Shown here one piece after another: positions 53,246 through 63,642 of a DNA stretch of 64,000 bases (positions within the stretch are counted from its first letter, which is position 1; every line of letters starts with the position of its first letter). Source of the stretch: Cohnella sp. OV330 (GTDB lineage: Bacteria > Bacillota > Bacilli > Paenibacillales > Paenibacillaceae); assembly GCF_900112065.1 (NCBI RefSeq), contig NZ_FOKE01000004.1, forward strand, positions 310,001 to 374,000, written 5' to 3'. The position numbers were made by a program, and so were the translations under genes. The notes under the pieces were generated by a model. It was given only the letters and a program-made list of their open reading frames with translations. It searched no databases and was not told the origin of the DNA.

Positions 53246-53595
53246 GATACGACCTCCAGACCGGCCAGCGCCGAGCGTTCATTGTCATAGAACGATAGAA
53301 TCTTGAACAAGCCTGACAACTCGAACAGCCGTTTGACGTTGTCGTGCGCATCGCAAACGACCATGCGGCCGCCGCGTCCTTTCACGAGCTTGTAGCGTCC
53401 CAAAACGACGCCGAGTCCCGAGCTGTCCATGAATTGCAGGTCTCTCAGGCTGAGCACTACGTGGTCGCATCTCCCTCGCAGTATCGCATCCTCCATCTTG
53501 AAGCGAACGATATCCGCCGTGTGATGGTCCAATTCCCCTCTCAAGCGAACGATGAGCACGTTGCGCTGTTGCTCCAGTTCCACCTGCAAACTCAT
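53242..53595 (-). CDS. spoIIAA: Anti-sigma F factor antagonist SpoIIAA
   Basis: A 117-residue STAS-domain protein. The phosphorylated serine lies in QFMDSSGLG (Ser58), identical to Bacillus. ATG at 53595 has GAGAGGAG upstream. First gene of the spoIIAA-spoIIAB-sigF operon, with a sigma-H promoter. Confidence 0.98.
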   Translation of the reverse strand: MSLQVELEQQRNVLIVRLRGELDHHTADIVRFKMEDAILRGRCDHVVLSLRDLQFMDSSGLGVVLGRYKLVKGRGGRMVVCDAHDNVKRLFELSGLFKILSFYDNERSALAGLEVVS

Positions 53596-53640
53596 TACGA
53601 TTCTCCTCTCATGCGCCTTCAAGTTTATGGTAGATGCATA

Positions 53641-53670
53641 TCTTTCTACGAATCGCTTCCGCATTCCTGC
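53641..53670 (-). promoter_or_regulatory. Putative sigma-H promoter of spoIIA
   Basis: Minus strand: GCAGGAATG, 12-base spacer, GTAGAAAGA, near the sigma-H consensus (RnAGGAwwT and RnnGAATww with one mismatch). In Bacillus spoIIA is driven by sigma-H and Spo0A. Confidence 0.55.
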
Positions 53671-53760
53671 TCTCCGACAAAACTAGAAGAAGCCTTCGAA
53701 AAGGCGACAAAATACGCAAAGCAGCGGAGACGATTATTCGTCCCGCCGCCTTGCATCCGT

Positions 53761-54978
53761 TCATTTTCCGCCCAAAAACAGCTTGCCCGTCGACCGCTTG
53801 AGCAGCGTCCAATACCCCGCCTTGTCCACATGCACCGGCGCTTCGATCGGGAACTCCGCGAGCACCTCGTTGCCCCGGTACACGATCAGCTTGCCGACCT
53901 GCTGACCGGCGGTGACCGGCGCCATGACCTTGTCCTGCAGCGCCAGCTCATGGCGGATATCCTTGCCGCCCTCGCCTTTGCGTACGAGCACGCTGTAGGA
54001 ATGCTTCGCCGTCAGAGGCAGCTCGGCGGATTCGCCTTTTTCGATCTTTAGCTTGCCGATCGCATCGCCGGCCTTATAGATCTGTACGTTCGAATATTGC
54101 GAAAACGCGTAATCCAGCAGCTTCGAGACTTCCGCGTTGCGAGTCTTCGTGTTGGGCTCTCCCATCACGACGACGATCATGCGGAGATTGTCCCGCTTCG
54201 CGGTGGCGGACAAGCAGAACTTCGCTTCGCTTGTAAAACCGGTTTTCAGACCGTCCGCGCCTGGATAAAAGCGAACCAGCTTATTCGTGTTGACAAGCCA
54301 GAACGGCTTTTCCTTGTCTTTACGAAGGTAGTCTTGGTAAGCTCCTGTGTACTTGGTGATCTCCGGATGCTTCAACAGCTCTCTCGACATGACCGCGATA
54401 TCGTGCGCGGACGATACATGGCCCGCCGCCGGAAGTCCGTTGCAATTCGCGAATCTGGTGTCTTTCATGCCGAGCTCTCCGGCACGCTTGTTCATCATCT
54501 TCACGAACTCTTCCTCGCTGCCTGCCAGCTTTTCGGCCAGCGCTACCGAAGCGTCGTTGCCGGAAGCCATCGCGACGCCCTTAAGCATGTCGTTCACCGT
54601 CATCTGCTCGCCCGGCTCAAGGAAAATTTGCGATCCGCCCATCGAAGCCGCATACTCGCTGGTCGACACCTGATCCGTCAGCTTGATCCGATCGTCGTCG
54701 ATCGCTTCCATGACGAGCAGCATCGTCATAATCTTAGTGATGCTCGCCGGCGGCAATGCCGAATGGCTGTTCTTTTCGTAGACGACGGTACCGCTGTCCG
54801 CATCCATGAGCACGGCTGATCGAGCGTTCGCGGCTAGGTCCGTTTGCGGACCGCTGGATGGCGGAGCGGCGCTTTCCTTCGCCCAAGCCGATGCGGGGAG
54901 CAGCAGCGATGCCGCGATGCTAAGCGTCAGTGCCCGCCCCCAAGGACGTCTGTGAAATTTTCGTTGCTGGTGGCTCAA
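53761..54978 (-). CDS. dacF: D-alanyl-D-alanine carboxypeptidase DacF
   Basis: A 405-residue penicillin-binding protein with a signal peptide (residues about 15-33). Active-site motifs are STTK-like PASITKIM, SGND and KTG (GLKTGFT). It acts on spore peptidoglycan in the forespore. TTG at 54978 is the start, with AGGAGGG upstream. It precedes spoIIAA, as in Bacillus. A sigma-G/sigma-F-like promoter is upstream. Confidence 0.95.
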   Translation of the reverse strand: MSHQQRKFHRRPWGRALTLSIAASLLLPASAWAKESAAPPSSGPQTDLAANARSAVLMDADSGTVVYEKNSHSALPPASITKIMTMLLVMEAIDDDRIKLTDQVSTSEYAASMGGSQIFLEPGEQMTVNDMLKGVAMASGNDASVALAEKLAGSEEEFVKMMNKRAGELGMKDTRFANCNGLPAAGHVSSAHDIAVMSRELLKHPEITKYTGAYQDYLRKDKEKPFWLVNTNKLVRFYPGADGLKTGFTSEAKFCLSATAKRDNLRMIVVVMGEPNTKTRNAEVSKLLDYAFSQYSNVQIYKAGDAIGKLKIEKGESAELPLTAKHSYSVLVRKGEGGKDIRHELALQDKVMAPVTAGQQVGKLIVYRGNEVLAEFPIEAPVHVDKAGYWTLLKRSTGKLFLGGK

Positions 54979-55035
54979 GAATGATGTCCCTCCTGCCGGC
55001 CGGCCGAGTCGCCGCCCTGGATTCGTCTTGAGACC

Positions 55036-55065
55036 TAGTGTGCCCGCAGCATCTGCATCATATTC
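55036..55065 (-). promoter_or_regulatory. Putative sigma-G/sigma-F promoter of dacF
   Basis: Minus strand: GAATA, 18-base spacer, CACACTA, matching the sigma-G form apart from one -10 position. It shares the -10 CACACTA with the ypeB promoter. It is about 60 bases upstream of the dacF start. Confidence 0.5.
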
Positions 55066-55124
55066 CAAGTTGTGGGGCGTATCTTAAAATCGCCGAGAAA
55101 GGAATGGATATCGGAGCAAAAAAT

Positions 55125-55424
55125 ATGGCTGGAATTATATGGATAATTGCATCCATTTATCCCTTTTCAACACGCTTCCGGGCTTATCCCCTTCGCTCAA
55201 CAATGATACGCAGCGACACGTTTTTCGAAGGTAATAAAGCTGTAGTTTTTGAGCGTAGTTGCTTAGATGTAATCAATGTTGGGAAGCAATCCTGTGAGTT
55301 AATTCTACCATTCGGCGTTAAAATGTTAGTCCTCAAAAACGAAAACCACGTTCATGAAGTAGCGAGCGTTATCGCGAACGAAAATCTTATTTTTCCATTC
55401 AAAATAAACTGCAAGCCGTTTTAA
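55125..55424 (+). CDS. Hypothetical protein in the GC-poor island
   Basis: A 99-residue open frame starting at ATG 55125 with GGAG 8 bases upstream, ending convergently with the transposase-like gene (they share TTAA at the stop). GC is lower than the neighbours. An N-terminal hydrophobic stretch (MAGIIWIIASIYPF) is visible. No recognised domain; it may be a foreign fragment rather than an expressed gene. Confidence 0.3.
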   Translation: MAGIIWIIASIYPFSTRFRAYPLRSTMIRSDTFFEGNKAVVFERSCLDVINVGKQSCELILPFGVKMLVLKNENHVHEVASVIANENLIFPFKINCKPF

Positions 55425-56308
55425 GCAGCCCGGCAGTCATTTATGTACCTGCGCTTTTCCTGCGTCAATTCACGGTAAGTTATGGACCGTATATAACTGC
55501 ACAAGCGCAAGAGATGGCTCTGCATCTGCTTTCGGCTGCGAGAGAAGTTGAAAACGAATGATTGATGATTCAAATAGGCCTGCAGATGCTTGGGTCCAAG
55601 ACCTTGAAGAGTATGGTCAAACCAATTTATGGCGTGCGTCAAGACGGCGGATAAGGGCCTCAGGCTTCTCATCCCGCGATAAGCGAAGGTCTTCACCGTT
55701 TTAAATTCGGCTTCAACATGATACTCGGAAAAAACGTCGTAAACGTATCGAGTCAACAATCGCGATTTGCCTGCCAAGCGAGGATCCATTTGAACCAGCT
55801 TCACGAATTGAACGTCCTCTCCGTCCATTTCAGCTCCGATCACGATGGGCTGGTCCGTCGGCTCCGTAATCAGACTTGAATAGCACCGCCATCCATATAC
55901 GCCCCCTGTCACGGCAACGGAGCCTGCAAGTTTTATGTCATCAGCCTCCAAAGTCAATGCGTCTCTCAGCTTGTGCCCGATCAGCCAGGCGGTCTTGTAC
56001 GTCACGCCAAGTATCTCGGCGAGATCGACCGATGTCGATTCGTCTCCGATCCATTGCATGGCCCTGAACCAGTAGCGCAACGGCGTACGCGTACCGTGCA
56101 TGACTGTTCCTGCCGTAACCGACGTCTGATGCCGACAGGAGGAGCATACATACAAAGGATGTTTACGGGTCCGAATGACCGAGCAATGCAGGTAATGACA
56201 AACGGGACAGCGAAATCCGTTAGGCCAACGCGACTGTCGAAGCGCTTCGACGCATTGATCCTCCGTCCACGATTCCCAGGGCCCTTCCGGAAATACGTTC
56301 GTCACCAT
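55421..56308 (-). CDS. IS1595-like transposase homologue, catalytic site apparently lost
   Basis: A 295-residue protein. The N-terminus has a zinc ribbon (CPVC ... CSSC, residues about 33-62), then a helix-turn-helix-like LAEILGVTYKTAWLIGHKL and a degenerate ISXO2-type core. Where functional relatives have VEVDE, this protein has VAVTG, so the first catalytic aspartate seems to be lost. The C-terminal GLGPKHLQAYLNHQSFVFN retains the family end. No terminal inverted repeats were found. It sits between dacF and pdp with its own strong promoter overlapping a LexA-like box. It may be a decayed insertion or a domesticated gene. Confidence 0.72.
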   Translation of the reverse strand: MVTNVFPEGPWESWTEDQCVEALRQSRWPNGFRCPVCHYLHCSVIRTRKHPLYVCSSCRHQTSVTAGTVMHGTRTPLRYWFRAMQWIGDESTSVDLAEILGVTYKTAWLIGHKLRDALTLEADDIKLAGSVAVTGGVYGWRCYSSLITEPTDQPIVIGAEMDGEDVQFVKLVQMDPRLAGKSRLLTRYVYDVFSEYHVEAEFKTVKTFAYRGMRSLRPLSAVLTHAINWFDHTLQGLGPKHLQAYLNHQSFVFNFSRSRKQMQSHLLRLCSYIRSITYRELTQEKRRYINDCRAA

Positions 56309-56328
56309 GTAATCACCTTTCGAAATAG

Positions 56329-56372
56329 GAACTTATGTTCTTATTTTATGATTAACATGCGTGCGCTGTCAA
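56329..56372 (-). promoter_or_regulatory. Strong sigma-A promoter with LexA-like box before the transposase-like gene
   Basis: Minus strand: perfect TTGACA, an 18-base spacer, TAAAAT, and 2 bases later the palindrome GAACATAAGTTC (56329-56340), which matches the Bacillus LexA/DinR core GAACnnnnGTTC. A bound LexA would block transcription start. No data confirm it. Confidence 0.6.
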
Positions 56373-56473
56373 CCCTTTCCAACCATTCTGCTGAGCGAAC
56401 GGAATAAGCCTAGAAACGTGTCAGAAAGAGTAATTCGCCAATGGGGATCCTATTTTTTCCATCCAAATAAAGA

Positions 56474-56503
56474 ATAAAGACCCTTCCTATTAGGGAGGGT
56501 CTA
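56474..56503 (-). terminator. Intrinsic terminator of pdp
   Basis: Minus-strand stem AGACCCTCCC/GGAAGGGTCT with a TAATA loop followed by TTATTC. Confidence 0.8.
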
Positions 56504-56522
56504 TCGCGGAGCGCTTTGTTTA

Positions 56523-57830
56523 TTATTGTACGATCCCGTGAAGCAGCGGTCTGTCCGGCCCCCGCTCTGCGCCAAGCCGGTAGGAGGCTCGTACGGCTTG
56601 GATAGCGCTAGCCGACCGCTCGTCGTCGGCTCGAACGTACAGCATGGCGAGCAAGTCGCCTTCGCGAACGAAGTCTCCTGGCTTGGCCGCTAGTTCGATG
56701 CCGACCGCGTAGTCGATCGCGTCGTCCTTGGTCGCGCGGCCTGCGCCGAGCGTCATGGCAGCAAGTCCGACAGCTTCGGCCTCGATGCCCAAAACGTAGC
56801 CTTCTTCAGCAGCCGGCACGGGCAGTCGAAGCGGCGCCTGAGGGAGTCTCGACAAATCCTCCGCGACGCCGGGATCGCCGCCCTGCGCCGCTACAAAAGC
56901 GGCGAACTTGCGCAGCGCTTCGCCGGAGGAAATAGCCGATTCAAGGCGACTTCGCGCGGAATCGGTGTCTTCCGCAACGCCGCCCAGCACGAGCATATGG
57001 CTGGCGAGCACGAGCGAAACCTCTCTCAGGTCATCGGGTCCTTCGCCACGCAGCACCTCGATCGCCTCGCGAACTTCGAGCGCATTGCCGATCGTTCGGC
57101 CGAGCGGTTGGTCCATGTCGCTGATGACCGCGACGGTGCGGCGTCCGACCTGGCTGCCGATGGCAACCATAGCCGAAGCGAGCTTGACGGCGTCTTCCGG
57201 CGTTTTCATGAACGCTCCGTCTCCCGTTTTGACGTCCAGCAAAATCGCATCCGCGCCGGCCGCGATCTTTTTGCTCATGACGGAGCTCGCGATGAGCGGG
57301 ATGGACTCGACCGTGGCGGTCACGTCGCGAAGGGCGTACAGCTTCTTGTCGGCGGGCGCGATATTGCCGCTCTGTCCGATGACGGCGACGCCGATCTCGT
57401 CCACCTGCGCGAAGAAATCATCGCGGCCTAGCTCCGTTCGGAACCCCGGTATCGATTCGAGTTTGTCGATCGTACCGCCCGTATGGCCGAGCCCTCTGCC
57501 GCTCATCTTCGCGACCGGCACGCCGCAAGCCGCGACGAGCGGCGCGACGATGAGCGTCGTCTTGTCTCCGACGCCGCCCGTGCTATGCTTGTCCACTTTG
57601 ACGCCTGAGATCGGCGACAGATCCACGGTATCCCCCGAGTTAGCCATCGCAAGGGTCAAGGCGGCCGTTTCCTTGTCGGACATGCCCATATAACAGACCG
57701 TCATGGCCCAGGCGGAAATTTGATAATCGGGTATCGTGCCGTCTACGAGGCCCGCGATCAAAAAGCCGATCTCGCTATCGGTCAGCTCGCCGCCGAACCG
57801 TTTTTTTCGTATGATGTCTACGGCTCTCAT
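56523..57830 (-). CDS. pdp: Pyrimidine-nucleoside phosphorylase
   Basis: A 435-residue thymidine/pyrimidine phosphorylase family enzyme. The phosphate-binding loop [11 protein letters not shown] and [19 protein letters not shown] signature are present. It splits pyrimidine nucleosides to base and (deoxy)ribose 1-phosphate, feeding deoB. ATG at 57830 was chosen by comparison with the family start MR(A/M)VDII. It is absent at this position in Bacillus subtilis, where punA is followed by dacF. Confidence 0.95.
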   Translation of the reverse strand: MRAVDIIRKKRFGGELTDSEIGFLIAGLVDGTIPDYQISAWAMTVCYMGMSDKETAALTLAMANSGDTVDLSPISGVKVDKHSTGGVGDKTTLIVAPLVAACGVPVAKMSGRGLGHTGGTIDKLESIPGFRTELGRDDFFAQVDEIGVAVIGQSGNIAPADKKLYALRDVTATVESIPLIASSVMSKKIAAGADAILLDVKTGDGAFMKTPEDAVKLASAMVAIGSQVGRRTVAVISDMDQPLGRTIGNALEVREAIEVLRGEGPDDLREVSLVLASHMLVLGGVAEDTDSARSRLESAISSGEALRKFAAFVAAQGGDPGVAEDLSRLPQAPLRLPVPAAEEGYVLGIEAEAVGLAAMTLGAGRATKDDAIDYAVGIELAAKPGDFVREGDLLAMLYVRADDERSASAIQAVRASYRLGAERGPDRPLLHGIVQ

Positions 57831-57866
57831 GGTCGCAGCGACCTCCTTCACTTGTTTGACTGTAGA

Positions 57867-58691
57867 TTATAGCTTCGGTAGAAGAGCCAGAACCAGCTGG
57901 ATAAACTGCTGTTTGACGCGTTCCGTCGTCTCCATGACTTCTTCGTGGGACAGCGGCTGATCGAGAATGCCGGCCGCCATGTTGCTGATGCAGGAAATGC
58001 CGATCACCTCGAGACCGGAATGCCGGGCTACCAGTACCTCGGATACGGTGGACATGCCGACGGCGTCGGCACCGATGACCCGCAGCATCCGGATCTCGGC
58101 CGGCGTCTCGTAGTTCGGTCCGAGGAGGCCTGCGTACACCCCTTCGCGCACCGGAATGCCGAGTTCGGCAGCCGTCTCCTTGGCGATCTGGCGCAATCTG
58201 CGCGTGTAAGCGTCGGACATGTCGGGAAAACGGACGCCGAGGGCGTTGTCGTTCGGACCGACGAGCGGATTGCGCCCCGTGAGGTTCAGATGGTCGGATA
58301 TAATCATCAGGTTGCCCGGCTCGTATGCCATGTTAACCCCGCCGGCCGCATTCGTCACGAACAGCGTCTTGATGCCCAGCATCTTCATGACCCGAACGGG
58401 CAGCGCAGTGCGCTCGGGCTCATAACCCTCGTACATATGGAAGCGTCCGCGCATCAGCGCGACAGGACGTCCCTGCAACCTGCCGACGACGAGTTCTCCC
58501 GCGTGACCTTCGACCGTCGATACGGGGAAGTGCGGAATGTCCTCGTAGGGAATCGTAACCGCCTGCTCCATGTCGTCTCCGATGACGCCAAGGCCGGAGC
58601 CGAGAATGAGGCCGATCTCCGGGCGCAAATCCGTGCGTTCTGCGATATAGGCCGCAGCTTCTTCAATGATCTGGATGGTTGGATAGACCAA
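57867..58691 (-). CDS. punA: Purine nucleoside phosphorylase
   Basis: A 274-residue trimeric-type purine nucleoside phosphorylase. LILGSGLGVIGD lies near residue 28, the phosphate-binding HMYEGYEP and VTNAAGGVN are present, and VGMSTVSEVLVARHSG closes the active site. It releases purine base and (deoxy)ribose 1-phosphate. It follows deoB by about 33 bases. Confidence 0.96.
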   Translation of the reverse strand: MVYPTIQIIEEAAAYIAERTDLRPEIGLILGSGLGVIGDDMEQAVTIPYEDIPHFPVSTVEGHAGELVVGRLQGRPVALMRGRFHMYEGYEPERTALPVRVMKMLGIKTLFVTNAAGGVNMAYEPGNLMIISDHLNLTGRNPLVGPNDNALGVRFPDMSDAYTRRLRQIAKETAAELGIPVREGVYAGLLGPNYETPAEIRMLRVIGADAVGMSTVSEVLVARHSGLEVIGISCISNMAAGILDQPLSHEEVMETTERVKQQFIQLVLALLPKL

Positions 58692-58724
58692 TGGAATTCG
58701 CTCCTTTAAATTACCCCTAGATGA

Positions 58725-59900
58725 TTAAATCAGCTTATCCAAAAAGCTGGTCCCGTGCGTCGTCTTCGAGACGCCGAAATTGTCGGCGATCGTCGCCGCA
58801 AGATCGGCATAGGTCGCGAGCGTCCCCAAGTCGCCGGGCCGTTGCAGCGAGGGACCGTACGCAAGGATCGGCACGTATTCGCGCGTATGATCGGTTCCCG
58901 GATGTACGGGATCGTTGCCGTGATCCGCGGTAATCACGATCAGATCGTCGGGTCCAAGCCGTTCGAGCAACGCGGGAAGAGCGGCGTCGAACGCTTCGAG
59001 CGCGCGGGCGTATCCGGCCACGTCGCGCCGATGCCCATAAAGGGAATCGAAATCCACGAGGTTCGTGAACAACAAGCCTTCGAACGAGCCTTCCAGCTGA
59101 CGAATCGTGGAATCGACGCCATCCTGGTTGCTTTTCGTCGGAATCGCCTTCGTGATGCCTTCCCCGCAAAAAATATCGTTGATCTTGCCCACGGCGATCA
59201 CGTCCTTGCCCGCCTTCTTGAGCGCATTCAGAACGGTCGGCTCCGGGGGCTTGACGGCATAATCATGCCGGTTCGGCGTGCGCTGGAAGCTGCCGGGCTT
59301 GCCGACGAAAGGCCTGGCGATGACACGGCCGACGGAATATTCGTCTTTGTTGGTCAGCCTCCGCGCTATGCGGCAAGCTTCGTACAGCTCTTCGAGCGGG
59401 ATGACGTCTTCGTGTGCGGCGATCTGAAATACGCTGTCCGCCGACGTGTAGACGATCCACGACCCGCTCCGCATTTGCTCCGCGCCGAGCTCGTCCAAAA
59501 TTTCCGTGCCCGAAGCCGGCTTGTTGCCGATGACGCTGCGTCCCGTTTCGGCCTCGAACGCCTCGATCAGCCCTCTCGGAAAGCCGTTCGGAAACGTCCG
59601 GAACGGTTTGTCTATCTTCAGTCCCATCAGTTCCCAATGCCCGGTCATCGTATCTTTGCCGACCGACACCTCCGCCATTTTGCCGAAATACGCCTTGGGG
59701 GCTTCGTCCGGCTGCCATTCGCCCAGTGGAGCGATGTTGCCGAGGCCCAGCCGCCTAAGATTAGGCAGCGACAGTCCGGTAGGCCCGGCCGCGATATGTC
59801 CCAAAGTATGGGCGCCCGCGTCTCCGTAATCGGCTGCGTCGGGAAGCTCGCCGATGCCGACGCTGTCGAGCACGATGACGGCTATTCTTTTAAACGGCAT
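58725..59900 (-). CDS. deoB: Phosphopentomutase
   Basis: A 391-residue alkaline-phosphatase-fold mutase. Metal-binding Asp lies in [27 protein letters not shown] carries the catalytic Thr; TADHGNDP completes the metal site. It turns (deoxy)ribose 1-phosphate into 5-phosphate for central metabolism. It follows xerD by about 33 bases. Confidence 0.96.
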   Translation of the reverse strand: MPFKRIAVIVLDSVGIGELPDAADYGDAGAHTLGHIAAGPTGLSLPNLRRLGLGNIAPLGEWQPDEAPKAYFGKMAEVSVGKDTMTGHWELMGLKIDKPFRTFPNGFPRGLIEAFEAETGRSVIGNKPASGTEILDELGAEQMRSGSWIVYTSADSVFQIAAHEDVIPLEELYEACRIARRLTNKDEYSVGRVIARPFVGKPGSFQRTPNRHDYAVKPPEPTVLNALKKAGKDVIAVGKINDIFCGEGITKAIPTKSNQDGVDSTIRQLEGSFEGLLFTNLVDFDSLYGHRRDVAGYARALEAFDAALPALLERLGPDDLIVITADHGNDPVHPGTDHTREYVPILAYGPSLQRPGDLGTLATYADLAATIADNFGVSKTTHGTSFLDKLI

Positions 59901-59932
59901 GCTTGTCGTCCTCCCTCGTCTCCGTTAATCGC

Positions 59933-60853
<921 letters not shown>

Positions 60854-60927
60854 TGGGCGGTTATTCCTTCCTCGTTTGCCTATACCGCATAATTCCACGT
60901 CAGACGCCGCGATTCCTCCCTCGGCCG

Positions 60928-61161
60928 CTATTCGCCGAGCCAGTAAAACAGCCGGAGCCTGTCTGCTTGAGACGAAGGGGCCGCATTCGTGCCGTCGGCG
61001 CCGAACACCTTTTCGGCACGCCCCTCGGGCACTCTGTACGGATCGAGCGGCGACAACGCGGTTTGCAGCCAGCCGTACGCGTAATGGGCGGCCACGGTCA
61101 ACGACAAAAACAGAAGCGTAAATTGCAGGCGATCCCACCATTTTCCGATCGATCGATCCAT
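60928..61161 (-). CDS. YqzK-like small membrane protein (DUF4227)
   Basis: A 77-residue protein with one transmembrane helix (residues about 13-33, LQFTLLFLSLTVAAHYAYGWL) and the DPYRVPEGRAEKVFG motif shared with YqzK, ending RLRLFYWLGE. Next to xerD as in Bacillus, where fur precedes it. Here fur is not adjacent. ATG at 61161 has AGGAGGA upstream. Confidence 0.82.
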   Translation of the reverse strand: MDRSIGKWWDRLQFTLLFLSLTVAAHYAYGWLQTALSPLDPYRVPEGRAEKVFGADGTNAAPSSQADRLRLFYWLGE

Positions 61162-61329
61162 TTGCCTTCCTCCTTGTTATCGCTCGTCCCTTTCTACAAT
61201 CACCGTATGTTCGCGCGAGGCCGATCATGCCCGGGCCAATGACCCGGACGCTGCACCATCAGCCCCCTCCGGCCGTACACTGCTCGCGTACGATAACGCC
61301 GGCGAAGCCGATCCGGGGGGCCAACTGTC

Positions 61330-62541
61330 ATGAAGGAGACGATCCGCAAGCTTGCCCGGCAGATGAAAGCAGGGCGCAAGTCGCCTGGGCGAACGACGAG
61401 AAGCGTCATCGTGCTCAAGCACAAAAAGGGCTATGACGACTGTATAAGGCATCTAAAGGCGGCGGGAATTCGTCCCGTAAAAGCCGTACGGCGATGCCGT
61501 CTGATCGGATGCGAAGCGCCTCGCGGCGTCGATTGGAAGGCGTTAAAGCGTCATCCCAGCGTAGCCTATATCGAGAAGGACCGGCTCGTCAAGGCGCACG
61601 GCCGGGCGGTACGTTCAGGGCAGACCGGAGGCGCGCCCATAAAAGCCGAATGCCGAATCGATCCCGCCAAAATCCCTTGGAACATCGCCCGAATCGAGGC
61701 GCCCCCCGTTTGGAAGCGGACGAAGGGCCAGTGCGCGAAGCTCGCCGTCGTCGACACGGGCATCGGACCGAATCCCGACTTGACGGTCGCCGGAGGCGTC
61801 AATACGATCGACGGCGGATCGTTCAAGGACGACAACGGACACGGTACGCATGTCGCGGGCATCGCCGCGGCTACCGGGCGCAAGCGAATTTACGGCGCGG
61901 CCCCTAGGGTGAGGCTATACGCCGTCAAAGCGCTCGACCAATTCGGCGTCGGCTTCGTCTCCGATATCGCCGAAGGCATCGACTGGTGCGTCAAGAACCG
62001 CATGGACGTCATCAATATGAGCTTCGGCCTGGCGGGAGAAAGCCGCGTCCTCCGCGAAGCCGTCGCCCGCGCGAGGCGTAAAGGCATCCTGATGACGGCC
62101 TCAGCCGGCAACGACGGCCCGAACAATGCGCGCATCGACGCGCCGGCGAGATATCCCGGCGTGCTGGGCATCGCGGCCACGACGAAGGGCAACCGCGTCG
62201 CTTCGTTCTCGAGCCGCGGAAAAGGGATCGCGCTGGCCGCGCCCGGCGTAAACATCCTGTCCACCGCTCCCGGTCGCGGCTACGTGCGCATGAGCGGCAC
62301 GTCCATGTCCTCGCCCCATGCCGCCGGCGGAGCCGCCCTGCTCCGCTCGCTGGCGCCAGCCAAGCACGCAGCGTGCATCGCGCGCAAGCTCGTCGCCGCC
62401 GCCAAGCCGCTGCCGGGCGGCCGCAGAGCGGTCGGCGCCGGCCTGCTGCAGGTGGCGCCCGCCGCCGCGGCGCTCCGTTCGAAGCAGGCCCGCCGCGCTC
62501 GCGCGGGTGGCGGCGTGCGCGCCAAGCGCATCCGGCCTTAA
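61330..62541 (+). CDS. S8 family (subtilisin-like) serine peptidase without a signal peptide
   Basis: A 403-residue subtilase. The catalytic triad is Asp in VVDTGIG (near residue 142), His in GHGTHVAG (near residue 170) and Ser in SGTSMSSPHAAG (near residue 326), with the oxyanion Asn in ASAGNDG. An inhibitor-like prodomain (residues about 20-90, LKHKKGYDDCIRHLKAAG) precedes it. There is no signal peptide; the N- and C-termini are Arg/Lys-rich. It may act inside the cell, in the spore, or be exported non-classically. GGGGGG precedes ATG at 61330. Confidence 0.9.
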   Translation: MKETIRKLARQMKAGRKSPGRTTRSVIVLKHKKGYDDCIRHLKAAGIRPVKAVRRCRLIGCEAPRGVDWKALKRHPSVAYIEKDRLVKAHGRAVRSGQTGGAPIKAECRIDPAKIPWNIARIEAPPVWKRTKGQCAKLAVVDTGIGPNPDLTVAGGVNTIDGGSFKDDNGHGTHVAGIAAATGRKRIYGAAPRVRLYAVKALDQFGVGFVSDIAEGIDWCVKNRMDVINMSFGLAGESRVLREAVARARRKGILMTASAGNDGPNNARIDAPARYPGVLGIAATTKGNRVASFSSRGKGIALAAPGVNILSTAPGRGYVRMSGTSMSSPHAAGGAALLRSLAPAKHAACIARKLVAAAKPLPGGRRAVGAGLLQVAPAAAALRSKQARRARAGGGVRAKRIRP

Positions 62542-62598
62542 CAGCCTTAACTGATAAGGGCAAGCCGCATAAGCTGCGCCAACAGGCTTCTTATTAGA

Positions 62599-62643
62599 CG
62601 CCAAAAATCCCCGCGCCTTCTTAGCGGCGAGGGGATTTTGGCG
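62599..62643. terminator. Bidirectional terminator between subtilase and gpx
   Basis: Stem CCAAAATCCCC/GGGGATTTTTGG with T-runs on both strands, between the convergent subtilase and glutathione peroxidase genes. Confidence 0.8.
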
Positions 62644-62659
62644 TGTTACTCAGACTTGT

Positions 62660-63124
62660 TTAAAGCAGCGACTCGATGTCCGCAGCCATCGACTCCGGCG
62701 TTTCCTTCGGTTCGACGCGCTTAGCGACGCGGCCTTCGCGGTCGATGACGAACTTCGTGAAGTTCCAAGCGATATCCGCTCCGCCCGTCTCGCTCTTCAA
62801 GTATTTGAACAACGGCAGCGCATTGTCGCCGTTAACGTCGGACTTGGCGAACAGCGGGAACGTCACGCCGTAATTCAGCTTGCAAAAGCTCTCGACTTCC
62901 GCCTCCGTGGCGGGCTCCTGCTCCGCGAATTGATTGCAAGGAAAGCCTAGTACGACAAGGCCTTGGTCGCCGTATTTCTCGTAGAGCGCCTGCAGGCCTT
63001 CGTATTGGGGCGTCAGGCCGCATTTGCTGGCGGTGTTGGCAATGACGAGCACCTTGCCTTGATATTCGGACAAATCGACTTGCTCGCCCCGGATGGAAGG
63101 CGCTTTGAATTCGTATACGGACAT
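62660..63124 (-). CDS. Glutathione peroxidase family protein (BsaA-like)
   Basis: A 154-residue thioredoxin-fold peroxidase. Catalytic Cys lies in NTASKCGLTPQYEGLQ, FPCNQF carries the second cysteine, and WNFTKF has the conserved Trp/Asn. Such enzymes use thioredoxin or bacillithiol in place of glutathione. It follows ohrR by 3 bases, so it should be peroxide-induced. Confidence 0.94.
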   Translation of the reverse strand: MSVYEFKAPSIRGEQVDLSEYQGKVLVIANTASKCGLTPQYEGLQALYEKYGDQGLVVLGFPCNQFAEQEPATEAEVESFCKLNYGVTFPLFAKSDVNGDNALPLFKYLKSETGGADIAWNFTKFVIDREGRVAKRVEPKETPESMAADIESLL

Positions 63125-63127
63125 GGT

Positions 63128-63589
63128 TTATTCCCCTCTCTGATCGGCGGCTCCGACCGGCTGCAGCGCGGTCATCAGCTCGCCCATTTGGCTGCGTATT
63201 TTCAATAACATCTCGACGTTCACGCCCGACTGGCAAAACACCTTTTCCGGCACCTCCAGCGCTTTTTCCTTCAGCGCCTTCCCCGCTGACGATAAACGGA
63301 TCAACAGCTGGCGCTCGTCGCCCGCGTCCCGCGCGCGGGTGAGCAGGCCTTGCGCCTCAAGCTTCTTAAGCAACGGCGTCAACGTGCCTGAATCGAGATA
63401 CAAGCGCTCGCCAAGCTCCTTCACGCTGACGGCGTCCCGCTCCCACAGTGCGAGCATCGCGATATATTGCGTATAGGTCAAGCCCAGCTCCTTGAGAACG
63501 GGCTGGTACAGCCTCGTGATCTCTTTGGCGCAGGCGTAGACGGCAAAGCAAGTTTGATTTTCCAGCTTCAACGCTTCTTCGAAAGACAT
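63128..63589 (-). CDS. ohrR: OhrR-type MarR family peroxide-sensing repressor
   Basis: A 153-residue MarR winged-helix repressor. The peroxidatic cysteine is in LENQTCFAVYACAKEI (equivalent to Cys15 of Bacillus OhrR), followed by YTQYIAMLALWE and LYLDSGTLTPLLKKLEAQGLL, the recognition helix region. ATG at 63589 has AGGAGG upstream. Downstream is gpx; upstream and divergent is a second gpx. Palindromes in the intergenic region resemble OhrR operators. Confidence 0.92.
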   Translation of the reverse strand: MSFEEALKLENQTCFAVYACAKEITRLYQPVLKELGLTYTQYIAMLALWERDAVSVKELGERLYLDSGTLTPLLKKLEAQGLLTRARDAGDERQLLIRLSSAGKALKEKALEVPEKVFCQSGVNVEMLLKIRSQMGELMTALQPVGAADQRGE

Positions 63590-63642
63590 GGAACCTCCTC
63601 TCCTCTCTGCGATGGCATGTCTATAGCAAGACCACAGCATGC

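Noticed and set aside
55100-56480. Complete insertion sequence with inverted repeats
   Set aside because: No matching terminal repeats or target duplications could be found by eye.
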